Position numbers and translations under genes: made by a program
Shown here: in pieces, positions 18,938 to 26,140 of the stretch
Layout of the letters: every line of letters begins with the position of its first letter
How positions within the stretch are numbered: the stretch's first letter is position 1
Notes under the pieces: generated by a model
Database searches by the model: none
What the model saw: the letters and a program-made list of their open reading frames with translations, nothing else
What the model was told of the DNA's origin: nothing
NCBI RefSeq assembly: GCF_018622995.1
Contig: NZ_CP076022.1
Location: 930,001 to 994,000, forward strand
DNA length: 64,000 bases
Source: Arthrobacter jiangjiafuii
GTDB taxonomy: Bacteria; Actinomycetota; Actinomycetes; Actinomycetales; Micrococcaceae
Direction: 5' to 3'

Positions 18938-18948
18938 ACGTTTTCACA
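18933..18948. promoter_or_regulatory. CRP/GlxR-like operator overlapping the ndh -35 region
   Basis: CGTGAACGTTTTCACA fits TGTGA-N6-TCACA with one mismatch. It covers the -35 box GTGAAC (18934-18939) of the ndh promoter, centred about 28 bp before the inferred start site, a position that would favour repression. It overlaps the last codon of the protease gene. Confidence 0.45.
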
Positions 18949-18962
18949 AAGTCGGGTATCAT
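18934..18962 (+). promoter_or_regulatory. Leaderless promoter of ndh
   Basis: -35 GTGAAC (18934-18939), 17-bp spacer, -10 TATCAT (18957-18962), then 6 nt (GGGGGC) to the ATG at 18969. Transcription should begin at or next to the start codon. Confidence 0.55.
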
Positions 18963-18968
18963 GGGGGC

Positions 18969-20354
18969 ATGGCATCTACGACTCAGTTTTCAGACCGTCC
19001 CCGCGTCCTAGTGGTAGGCGGTGGCTACGTAGGGCTCTATGTAGCGAAAAACCTCCAGAAGAAGGTCAAGGACCAGGGCGGGATCGTCACGGTTGTGGAT
19101 CCGCTGCCGTACATGACGTACCAGCCCTTCCTTCCCGAAGTTGCCGCCGGCACCATTGAGGCGCGCGACGCCGTCGTATCCCACCGCATGCACCTGAGGA
19201 ACACCGAGCTCATCACGGGCAAGGTCGTTTCCATCAACCACGCCGCCCGTACGGCCACCATCGAGCCGGGCGACGGCAGCGGGTCCTTTGAGCTCCCGTA
19301 CCAGGATGTTGTCCTGGCTGCAGGCTCGATCACCCGCACGTTCCCCATTCCGGGCCTCGCCGAAGCCGGCATCGGCATGAAGACCATTGAAGAAGCCGTG
19401 GCCACCCGCAACCACGTGCTGGAGCGCATCGAATCCGCTTCACTCATGCCTGCAGGCCCGGAGCGCGAACGCGCCCTGACCTTCGTCGTCGTCGGCGGCG
19501 GCTTTGCCGGCATCGAAACCCTGACCGAGCTTGAAGACATGGCCCGCGACGCCGTGCGCATCAACGACCGGCTCCGGCGCGAAGACCTCCGCTTCGTCCT
19601 GATCGAAGCCATGGGCCGCGTCATGCCCGAGGTCAAGCCCGACCAGGCCGAGTGGGTAGTCGCCAGCATGCGTGAGCGCGGCATCGAGGTGCTGCTGAAC
19701 ACGTCGCTGGCCTCGGCCGAAGACGGCGTGCTCAAGCTGATCAACATGGCCGACAAGTCCCCGGCCGGCGAATTCGGCACCGACACCCTGATCTGGACCG
19801 CCGGGGTCCAGGCCAACCCCATGGTCCGTGCCACCGACTTCCCGATCGATGACCGCGGCCGCGTCCGCGCCAACGCCGAACTGCGCATCACCGGCGACGA
19901 CGGCCCCCTCGACGGTGCCTGGGCTGCCGGCGACGTTTCCGCCGTTCCGGACCTCTCCGGTGGCGGCGTCGGCGGCTTCTGCGTTCCGAACGCACAGCAC
20001 GCCGTCCGCCAGGCCAAGCTGCTGGCCAAGAACATCCTGGCCGCCCGCTACGGCGTCGGCAGCGTCGAAGAGTACAACCACAAGAGCCTGGGTGCCGTTG
20101 CCGGCCTGGGCCAGTACAAGGGCGTGGCCAACATCATGGGCTTCGGTATGAAGGGCTTCCCGGCCTGGCTGGCACACCGTGGCTACCACGGCCTGGCCAT
20201 GCCGATGTTCGAGCGCAAGTTCCGCGTCGTCTCCGGCTGGCTCCTGAACGTGACCTACGGCCGCGACCTGACCGACCTGCGCAACCTGAAGGACCCGCGC
20301 GGGGCGTTCCGCACCGCAGCCACGCCGGCCAAGAAGAAGGAAGCCGTCAAGTAG
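18969..20354 (+). CDS. ndh: Type II NADH dehydrogenase (NADH:quinone oxidoreductase)
   Basis: A 461-residue single-subunit flavoprotein passing electrons from NADH to menaquinone without proton pumping. The FAD-binding VLVVGGGYVGLYVAKNL is near residue 13, the NADH-binding FVVVGGGFAGIETLTEL near residue 180, and GVQANPM, AAGDVSAVP and CVPNAQHAVRQAKLLAKN follow as in the family. The C-terminal amphipathic region (YHGLAMPMFERKFRVVSGWLLN) anchors it to the membrane. The ATG at 18969 follows the 6-nt leaderless arrangement. A hairpin ends transcription before the tRNA. Confidence 0.93.
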   Translation: MASTTQFSDRPRVLVVGGGYVGLYVAKNLQKKVKDQGGIVTVVDPLPYMTYQPFLPEVAAGTIEARDAVVSHRMHLRNTELITGKVVSINHAARTATIEPGDGSGSFELPYQDVVLAAGSITRTFPIPGLAEAGIGMKTIEEAVATRNHVLERIESASLMPAGPERERALTFVVVGGGFAGIETLTELEDMARDAVRINDRLRREDLRFVLIEAMGRVMPEVKPDQAEWVVASMRERGIEVLLNTSLASAEDGVLKLINMADKSPAGEFGTDTLIWTAGVQANPMVRATDFPIDDRGRVRANAELRITGDDGPLDGAWAAGDVSAVPDLSGGGVGGFCVPNAQHAVRQAKLLAKNILAARYGVGSVEEYNHKSLGAVAGLGQYKGVANIMGFGMKGFPAWLAHRGYHGLAMPMFERKFRVVSGWLLNVTYGRDLTDLRNLKDPRGAFRTAATPAKKKEAVK

Positions 20355-20379
20355 GCTTCTTCCCTTCCGCATAACGCGT

Positions 20380-20424
20380 ACGACGGCGGTTCCTCCCTCG
20401 GGAGGGACCGCCGTCGTTGTTTTG
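20380..20424 (+). terminator. Terminator after ndh
   Basis: A long stem (ACGACGGCGGTTCCTCCC paired with the reverse complement ending at 20417, one G-U pair) with a very tight CTCG loop, followed by TGTTTTG. Confidence 0.75.
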
Positions 20425-20441
20425 GGGCGGGAGTGATCCAG

Positions 20442-20447
20442 TAGGCT
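20442..20447 (+). promoter_or_regulatory. Candidate -10 box for the tRNA gene
   Basis: TAGGCT lies 21 nt before the tRNA 5' end; TTGTTT at 20417-20422 is a possible -35 with a long 19-bp spacer. Confidence 0.35.
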
Positions 20448-20468
20448 TGAGCAGAAGCTTTTCGCTTC

Positions 20469-20541
20469 GCCCCAGTAGCCCAATGGCAGAGGCAGTGGAC
20501 TTAAAATCCATGTGTTGTCGGTTCGAGTCCGACCTGGGGTA
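20469..20541 (+). tRNA. tRNA with UAA (Leu) anticodon but short variable loop
   Basis: A 73-nt cloverleaf can be folded by eye: acceptor GCCCCAG/CTGGGGT (ending in a G1-U72 wobble), U8-A9, 3-bp D-stem GCC/GGC with a 10-nt loop containing GG, anticodon stem GTGGA/TCCAT with loop CTTAAAA (anticodon TAA), a variable loop of only 5 nt (GTGTT), T-arm GTCGG-TTCGAGT-CCGAC, discriminator A73. CCA is not encoded. The anticodon and 3-bp D-stem are leucine-like, but known tRNA-Leu molecules are class II with a long variable arm, which is missing here. It stands alone between ndh and a small ORF. Confidence 0.82.
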
Positions 20542-20556
20542 CTGCCTCCAGAGGCA

Positions 20557-20832
20557 TTATCCGCGGTTACTGCCCGAGGGTGGCTGCGGACCCTGGCCCC
20601 ACGGATGGGCGGCCCTCAGGTGTGCCTCCAGGCTCCCGATGGCCTCCTCCTCGGTCGCGGCGTCGTGCTCCCAGCTGCAGGAGCAGCAGCGTGCATGAGG
20701 ACTGCCGTCTTCGGCCACCGGAACACCCCACGCCTCCCAGGGCAGGTAAAAGCCGCCGTAGGTGCCGGAAAACTCCCGCAGCGGACGCTCTGCCGGCCAG
20801 TCTGCCTGCAGGTCACGGCTCTGCTCGATCAT
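20557..20832 (-). CDS. Small Cys/His-rich hypothetical protein
   Basis: A 91-residue protein I do not recognise. It begins MIEQSRDLQADWPAERPL and has an aromatic middle (TYGGFYLPWEAWG), then RCCSCSW and, about 20 residues on, HLRAAHP. The C-x-C ... H-x4-H spacing could bind one zinc ion like a small finger. A GGGAGG lies about 20 nt upstream, rather far for a Shine-Dalgarno sequence; an upstream extension of the frame runs into the rbs promoter and is unlikely. It ends 15 nt from the tRNA on the opposite strand. Codon use looks like its neighbours, but the call is tentative. Confidence 0.45.
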   Translation of the reverse strand: MIEQSRDLQADWPAERPLREFSGTYGGFYLPWEAWGVPVAEDGSPHARCCSCSWEHDAATEEEAIGSLEAHLRAAHPWGQGPQPPSGSNRG

Positions 20833-20965
20833 GCCTGTAGTTCGTTGACGGACCTCCCTGCGGATGGGCGGGACGCGGTGGAGGTCCGCTGGGGGCTCCC
20901 GTTCCGCTGAACCGCTCTGAGTGCCCGTACAGACAGGCCTGGTTACCCCCGCCACATCCCCGTGT

Positions 20966-20994
20966 TTGACGACACACATGTTCTGCATCATACT
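20966..20994 (+). promoter_or_regulatory. Promoter of the lacI-rbsACBD operon
   Basis: -35 TTGACG (20966-20971) and -10 CATACT (20989-20994) with a 17-bp spacer. The -10 box abuts the first LacI-type operator, so bound repressor would block open complex formation. Confidence 0.65.
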
Positions 20995-21022
20995 TGGAAT
21001 CGATTCCATGGAATCGATTCCA
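20995..21022. promoter_or_regulatory. Two tandem LacI-family operators
   Basis: The perfect 14-bp palindrome TGGAATCGATTCCA occurs twice back to back (20995-21008 and 21009-21022), each with the central CG typical of LacI/RbsR sites. They start right after the -10 box and end 20 nt before the regulator's start codon. The regulator encoded downstream is the obvious ligand, giving autoregulation of the whole operon. Confidence 0.85.
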
Positions 21023-21042
21023 CAACGGTGTAGGGAGCAAGT

Positions 21043-22056
21043 GTGCGGTCAACGACGATCAAGGACGTGGCGAAGGCTGCCGGCGTCTCTGCGGCAACCG
21101 CCTCCCGCGTCCTCTCCGGGCACTCCGCAACCTCCGAGGATGCCCGCCAGGCTGTGCGCAAGGCCGCTGCCGACCTCGGCTTCCGTCCCAACGCCCAGGC
21201 CCGCTCGCTGCGCAAGACCAGCACCCAGACCATCGGCCTGCTGCTGCCCGATGTCCGCAACCCCTTCTTCGCCGACCTGGCCCATGCCGTCGAGCAGCGC
21301 GCCCGCGAATTCGGCTACCTCACCCTCTTCGGCAACGCCAACGAGAGCCAGCAGCAGCAGGACAGCTACCTGGACGTGATGCTCTCCCAGCGCGTGGACG
21401 GCCTGATTGCCGCTCCGCAGGGGGAGGCCCGGCACCTGACCGGGCTGCTGGGCGGCGAAGTCCCCACGGTGTTCGTGGACCGCGTGGTCGACGGCGCGGA
21501 GCTTCCCAGCGTCACCGCGGACAACACCGGCGGCATAGCCGACGCCGTCCGCCACCTCACCGCGCTGGGCCACGCCAGGATCGGGTACATCGCCGGTCCG
21601 CAGTCCACGTCGACGGGCCGTGAACGGCTGCAGGCCTACCGGGCAGCCGTGGCCGACACCGGCGCAGATGCGGATGCTTCCCTGGTCTACCTCGGGGACT
21701 TCCAATCCGCCAGCGGCGCCGCAGGAGCACGGCACCTGCTGGACCTGCCCAATCCGCCCTCCGCGCTGCTGGCAGCGGACAGCCTGATGAGCATCGGCGC
21801 CGTCGGCGTCTGCAACGAACGCGGACTGGCGATCGGCCCGGATCTGGCCTTCGTGGCCTATGACGACATCGAAGCCTTTACGCTGCTCAATCCCGCGCTG
21901 ACCGTCATCGCCCACGATGTGCACGCCATGGGCCGCCTGGCCGTGGACCTGCTGCTCGCAGAGATTGCAGGCGAGGCTCCCGAATCGGTGGTGCTGCCGA
22001 GCACCCTCATCATCCGCGGCTCCACCCCGCCCCTCCCAGAAGGAAACCCAGCATGA
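21043..22056 (+). CDS. LacI family repressor of the ribose operon
   Basis: A 337-residue regulator. The helix-turn-helix is at the very N-terminus (TTIKDVAKAAGVSAATASRVLSG), followed by the hinge LGFRPNAQARSLR and a periplasmic-binding-like sugar domain (IGLLLPDVRNPFF ... FVAYDDIEAFTLLNPALTVIAHD). It should bind the paired palindromes upstream and release DNA on binding ribose or a ribose phosphate. The GTG at 21043 has AGGGAG upstream. Its stop overlaps rbsA by 4 nt, so repressor and transporter are one operon, an RbsR-like arrangement. Confidence 0.88.
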   Translation: MRSTTIKDVAKAAGVSAATASRVLSGHSATSEDARQAVRKAAADLGFRPNAQARSLRKTSTQTIGLLLPDVRNPFFADLAHAVEQRAREFGYLTLFGNANESQQQQDSYLDVMLSQRVDGLIAAPQGEARHLTGLLGGEVPTVFVDRVVDGAELPSVTADNTGGIADAVRHLTALGHARIGYIAGPQSTSTGRERLQAYRAAVADTGADADASLVYLGDFQSASGAAGARHLLDLPNPPSALLAADSLMSIGAVGVCNERGLAIGPDLAFVAYDDIEAFTLLNPALTVIAHDVHAMGRLAVDLLLAEIAGEAPESVVLPSTLIIRGSTPPLPEGNPA

Positions 22057-23585
22057 GCGAGAACCCCCTCCTGACGCTTGAGGGTGTCAGCAAGTCCTTC
22101 GGCCCGGTGACCGTGATCGACGGCGTGACCGTCAACGTGTACCCGGGAAAGGTCCAGGTGCTCCTGGGCGAAAACGGGGCCGGAAAATCGACCCTGATCA
22201 AGATGATGTCCGGGGTGTACCAGCCCGACGGCGGCCGCATCCTCGTGGACGGAAACCCGGTTTCACTGCCGGACACCAAGGCCGCCGAAGCGGCAGGCAT
22301 TGCCACCATCCACCAGGAACTGAACCTTGTGGGATCGATGAGCGTCGCCGAGAACATCTGCCTGGGCCGGATGCCCCGCAAATACGGGCTGGTAGACCGC
22401 CGCGCCATGAAGGCCCGCGCCCGGGCAGCGCTGGATCTGATCGGCCTGGACGTGGACCTGGACCAGCCCGTCGGGGAACTGGGCATCGCCCGCCAGCAGC
22501 TGGTGGAGATCGCCAAGGCGCTGAGCCTGGACGCCCGGATCCTGATCCTGGACGAGCCGACGGCGGCCCTGACCACCCGTGAAATCGCCGCACTTTTCAC
22601 AGTGGTCGAGGACCTGCGCCGCAAAGGCGTGGGCATGGTGTTCATCTCCCACCATCTGGACGAGATCGCCGCCATCGGGAACTCCGTGTCCGTGCTGCGG
22701 GACGGGAAATTCATTGCCGAGGTCCCCGCCGGCACACCGGAGGACGAGCTGGTGCGCCTGATGGTCGGGCGGGACATCGAGGCGCAGTTCCCGCGGCGGC
22801 GTGAATATGCCGGTGAGGCCCAAACGCTGCTCGAAGTCCGGGGCCTGTCCATGAAGGGCCTGATCCACGACGTCTCCTTCTCGGTCGCAGCGGGCGAGGT
22901 CGTCTCGCTGGCCGGGCTGATGGGTGCCGGCCGCACCGAGGTGGTCCGGGCCATCGCCGGAGCTGACTCCTACACCGCGGGTTCGGTCAGCGTGAGGGGA
23001 AAGCAGCTTCCCAAAGCGGACATCGGCGCGGCCATCCGGGCCGGCGTCGGCCACGTACCGGAGGACCGCAAGGTCCAGGGCCTGGTACTCGAGGCCGCCG
23101 TGAACGACAACATCGGCTACGCGACGCTGGCAGCCACCGCCAAGGCAGGCCTGGTGGACTTCTCCGGGCAGCGCGCACGCGCCCAGGAAGTGGCGGACCG
23201 GCTGCGGATCCGGATGCACAGCCTGGACCAGGCCGTGGGTTCGCTCTCCGGCGGCAACCAGCAGAAGGCCGTGTTTGCCCGCTGGATCGTAGCCGGCTCC
23301 ACCGTCCTGCTGCTGGACGAACCCACCCGCGGCGTGGATGTGGGCGCCAAGGTGGAAATCTACGAACTGATCAACGCGATCACCGCCGCCGGCGGCGCCG
23401 TCGTCATGGTGTCCAGCGAACTTCCGGAGGTGCTGGGCATGAGTGACCGCATCCTGGTCATGAGCGGCGGACACATTGCCGGTGAGCTTGATGCCGCCGG
23501 CGCCACCCAGGACGCCGTGATGTCACTGGCGGTGCGGGATATACAGCGTGACCTGGAATACCAACTGATGAAGGACGGATCATGA
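22053..23585 (+). CDS. rbsA: Ribose ABC transporter ATP-binding protein
   Basis: A 510-residue double ABC ATPase of the CUT2 family. NBD1 carries Walker A GENGAGKST, Walker B LILDEPTAAL and the loop IHQELNL; NBD2 has a degenerate Walker A (GLMGAGRTE), the signature LSGGNQQKAVFARW and DEPTRGVDVGAK. It drives sugar import with RbsC and RbsB. The ATG overlaps the lacI stop in ATGA, and its stop overlaps rbsC. The ribose assignment rests on the rbsD gene at the operon end. Confidence 0.9.
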   Translation: MSENPLLTLEGVSKSFGPVTVIDGVTVNVYPGKVQVLLGENGAGKSTLIKMMSGVYQPDGGRILVDGNPVSLPDTKAAEAAGIATIHQELNLVGSMSVAENICLGRMPRKYGLVDRRAMKARARAALDLIGLDVDLDQPVGELGIARQQLVEIAKALSLDARILILDEPTAALTTREIAALFTVVEDLRRKGVGMVFISHHLDEIAAIGNSVSVLRDGKFIAEVPAGTPEDELVRLMVGRDIEAQFPRRREYAGEAQTLLEVRGLSMKGLIHDVSFSVAAGEVVSLAGLMGAGRTEVVRAIAGADSYTAGSVSVRGKQLPKADIGAAIRAGVGHVPEDRKVQGLVLEAAVNDNIGYATLAATAKAGLVDFSGQRARAQEVADRLRIRMHSLDQAVGSLSGGNQQKAVFARWIVAGSTVLLLDEPTRGVDVGAKVEIYELINAITAAGGAVVMVSSELPEVLGMSDRILVMSGGHIAGELDAAGATQDAVMSLAVRDIQRDLEYQLMKDGS

Positions 23586-24580
23586 ACAAGGCAGCGGTGC
23601 AGACGCCGGAGACCGGCGCGCGGAAGAAGGCCCCGGATACCGGTGCCCGGGTCAGGAAGTTCCTGGCCGACAATGGGGCACTGGTCGGCCTGGTGGTCCT
23701 GGGGCTGGCGCTCTTTATCGCCACCCCGGATTTCCTGACCGGTCCGAACCTGCTGAACATCGGCATCCAGGCCTCGGTGATTGCCGTCCTGGCCTTCGGC
23801 ATGACCTTTGTGATCGTGGCCGCCGGCATCGACCTGTCGGTGGGCTCGGTGGCAGCCCTGTCCGCCATGGGCTCGGCCTGGATGTTCACGCAGGGGAACC
23901 TTCCCGGCTGGATGGCCCTGCTGGGCGGCCTGTTGATCGGAACGCTCAGCGGCGCCGTCAGCGGATTCGCCGTTGCCTACGGCCGGCTGCCCTCGTTCAT
24001 CGCCACTCTGGCCATGCTCAGCATTGCCCGCGGCCTGACCCTGGTCCTCTCCGACGGCCGGCCGATCGCCACCGCCAGCGAAGTCTCCTTCCTGGGCGGA
24101 GACCTGGGGCCCATCCCGATGCCCATCGTGGTCCTGGTGATCGCCGGCATCGCCGCAGCCCTGATCCTGAACTACACCGTGATCGGCCGCTACATGTATG
24201 CCGTCGGCGGCAACACCGAAGCCGCGCGCCTCTCCGGCATCCCGGTCCGCCGCGTGCTGGTTACCGTCTTTGCGCTGTCGGGGCTTTTTGCGGCCCTTGC
24301 CGGGCTGCTCCTGTCCGGGCGCCTGGACTCTGCCCAGCCCCAGGCCGCTTCCGGCTACGAGCTGGACGCCATCGCCGCCGTCGTCATCGGCGGTGCATCG
24401 CTGGCCGGCGGTGTCGGGCGGATCAGCGGCACCCTGATCGGCGCCCTGGTGCTGGTGGTGATCCGCAACGGACTGAACCTGTTGAACGTCTCCTCGTTCT
24501 GGCAGCAGGTAGTCATCGGCCTCGTGATCGCCCTCGCCGTCGGCGCAGATGCGCTGCGCCGGAAAAACTCCACCCACTAA
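23582..24580 (+). CDS. rbsC: Ribose ABC transporter permease
   Basis: A 332-residue inner-membrane permease (BPD_transp_2). About nine or ten hydrophobic helices with the family segments VAAGIDLSVGSVAALSAMG, GRYMYAVGGNTEAARLSGI and GGASLAGGVGRISGTLIGAL. A ~35-residue hydrophilic N-terminus precedes helix 1. It overlaps rbsA by 4 nt. Confidence 0.92.
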   Translation: MNKAAVQTPETGARKKAPDTGARVRKFLADNGALVGLVVLGLALFIATPDFLTGPNLLNIGIQASVIAVLAFGMTFVIVAAGIDLSVGSVAALSAMGSAWMFTQGNLPGWMALLGGLLIGTLSGAVSGFAVAYGRLPSFIATLAMLSIARGLTLVLSDGRPIATASEVSFLGGDLGPIPMPIVVLVIAGIAAALILNYTVIGRYMYAVGGNTEAARLSGIPVRRVLVTVFALSGLFAALAGLLLSGRLDSAQPQAASGYELDAIAAVVIGGASLAGGVGRISGTLIGALVLVVIRNGLNLLNVSSFWQQVVIGLVIALAVGADALRRKNSTH

Positions 24581-24647
24581 CGGTCCCCGGACCGCTTCCC
24601 CGGTGCCGCGCACGGCACCGGACCACCCCCACCAAAAGGAAAAGACA

Positions 24648-25589
24648 ATGAAGTTCTCCTCCGCCCGCAAGAGTGCGGCACTGACCGTCTCCCTGGCCCT
24701 GCTGCTGACCGCCACCGCCTGCAACCGGGGCGACGACGCAGCGGCCGACGGCGGCACGGTCACCCTGGCCGTCTCCACCCTGAACAACCCCTTCTTCGTT
24801 GAACTGCGCGACGGCGCGCAGGCGGCAGCCGAGGAGGCAGGCCTGAACCTGGACGTGCTGGACGCCCAGAACGACTCCGCGACCCAAACCAACCAGCTGG
24901 CTACCGCCGCCACGTCCGGCACCGACGGCGTCATCATCAACCCGGTCGATTCCGACGCAGCGGCAGCCTCCATCAGCCCGCTGCTCAGCGACGAAACCCC
25001 GATCGTAGCGGTGGACCGCACGGTCAACGGCGCCGAAGTCCAGTCGCTGGTTTCCAGCGACAACAAAGCCGGCGGACGCCAGGCGGCCGAAGAACTGGCC
25101 AAGGCCATGGGCGGCGAAGGCGAGATCATCGTCCTTCAGGGTGTTGCCGGAACCTCCGCCAGCCGCGACCGCGGTGCCGGTTTTGCCGAAGGCTTGAAGG
25201 ACTACCCGGGCATTAAGGTCGCAGCTCAGCAGACAGCCAACTTTGACCGGGCCGAAGCCCTGAACGTCGCCACCAACCTGCTCCAGGCCAATCCGGGGGT
25301 TACGGGAATCTTCGCCGAGAATGACGAGATGGCGCTGGGCGCTATCCAGGCCCTGGGCAACCGCGCCGGAAGCGACGTCAGCGTGGTCGGCTTCGACGGC
25401 ACGGAAGGCGGCTTCAAGGCGATCCAGGATGGCACCCTGACGGCCACCATCGCCCAGCAGCCCGCCGAGCTGGGCAAGCGGTCCGTAGAGGTCCTGGCAC
25501 AGCTGCTCGCCGGCGAAACCGTGGAATCCACTATCCCGGTTCCGGTCACCACCGTGAACACCGACAACGTGGCTGAATTCACCTCATGA
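24648..25589 (+). CDS. rbsB: Ribose-binding lipoprotein
   Basis: A 313-residue periplasmic-binding-protein-like lipoprotein. The signal (KFSSARKSAALTVSLALLL) ends in lipobox TATAC with Cys25. The mature protein shows TLAVSTLNNPFFVELRDGAQ, DAQNDSATQTNQ, PVDSDAAAASI, ASRDRGAGF and VGFDGTEGG, which line the sugar cleft in RbsB. ATG at 24648 has AAAAGGAAAAG upstream; the open frame before it has no start signal. About 67 nt separate it from rbsC, the largest gap in the operon, and could contain a processing or extra ribosome-loading site. Confidence 0.92.
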   Translation: MKFSSARKSAALTVSLALLLTATACNRGDDAAADGGTVTLAVSTLNNPFFVELRDGAQAAAEEAGLNLDVLDAQNDSATQTNQLATAATSGTDGVIINPVDSDAAAASISPLLSDETPIVAVDRTVNGAEVQSLVSSDNKAGGRQAAEELAKAMGGEGEIIVLQGVAGTSASRDRGAGFAEGLKDYPGIKVAAQQTANFDRAEALNVATNLLQANPGVTGIFAENDEMALGAIQALGNRAGSDVSVVGFDGTEGGFKAIQDGTLTATIAQQPAELGKRSVEVLAQLLAGETVESTIPVPVTTVNTDNVAEFTS

Positions 25590-25969
25590 AAAAGGCCGGC
25601 ATCCTCAACGCACCCCTGAACGCCGCTATCGGCCGGCTCGGTCACGGCCACCTCGTGGTGATCGCCGATTGCGGCCTGCCGATTCCCGACGGCGTCCCTG
25701 CCGTGGACCTGGCCCTGGTGAAGGGCATCCCGTCCTTCGCCCAGGTGCTGGCCGCGCTGATGGAGGAGATTGTGGTCGAGGGGGCATTGCTGGCTGAGGA
25801 AGCCGGAGGCACCGGCGTGGAAGCCCTCGTTGCTGCTGCGGGGCTGAGCCCTGAAACGGTGACACATGAGGAGTTCAAGGCACTGCTCCCGTCCGCACGG
25901 CTCATCGTGCGGACGGGGGAGGCCACGCCCTACGCCAACGTCATGTTGCGCAGCGGAGTGAGCTTTTAA
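25586..25969 (+). CDS. rbsD: D-ribose pyranase
   Basis: A 127-residue mutarotase converting beta-D-ribopyranose to the furanose form used by ribokinase. It has the family start MKKAGILNAPLN, the catalytic His region (RLGHGHLVVIADCGLPIP), LALVKGIPSF and the C-terminal IVRTGEATPYANVML. The ATG overlaps the rbsB stop by 4 nt. No ribokinase gene follows, so rbsK must be elsewhere. No terminator hairpin is evident after it. Confidence 0.93.
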   Translation: MKKAGILNAPLNAAIGRLGHGHLVVIADCGLPIPDGVPAVDLALVKGIPSFAQVLAALMEEIVVEGALLAEEAGGTGVEALVAAAGLSPETVTHEEFKALLPSARLIVRTGEATPYANVMLRSGVSF

Positions 25970-26008
25970 CTGCCGGAGCGTTCCGAAGCAAGAGGTAAAG
26001 AACGGCTT

Positions 26009-26024
26009 TGTGACGAGTGTTACA
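26009..26024. promoter_or_regulatory. CRP/GlxR-like operator upstream of the LivK-like gene
   Basis: TGTGACGAGTGTTACA matches TGTGA-N6-TCACA with one mismatch. With TATGTT (26045-26050) as the -10 box, the start would be near 26057 and the site centred near -40, a class II activator position. The same stretch also contains GTTAC-N6-GTAAC (26019-26034), which resembles a GlnR box. Confidence 0.45.
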
Positions 26025-26080
26025 AGGACGTAACCCTAAACCCTTATGTTTGACTCATTATTCAACTAGCTTTTCTTCTA

Positions 26081-26096
26081 ATCAGGAATACCTGAT
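26081..26096. repeat. Inverted repeat in the 5' leader of the LivK-like gene
   Basis: ATCAGG-AATA-CCTGAT is a perfect 6-bp inverted repeat with a 4-nt loop, 45 nt before the start codon. It could be an operator or a small leader hairpin. Confidence 0.35.
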
Positions 26097-26140
26097 AACA
26101 GCATCAAAGGCCTCCGCCTTTCGATCCGGGAGAAAAATCT

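Noticed and set aside
20833-21009. N-terminal extension of the small Cys/His ORF
   Set aside because: It would run through the rbs promoter and operators; the extra residues show no conserved features.
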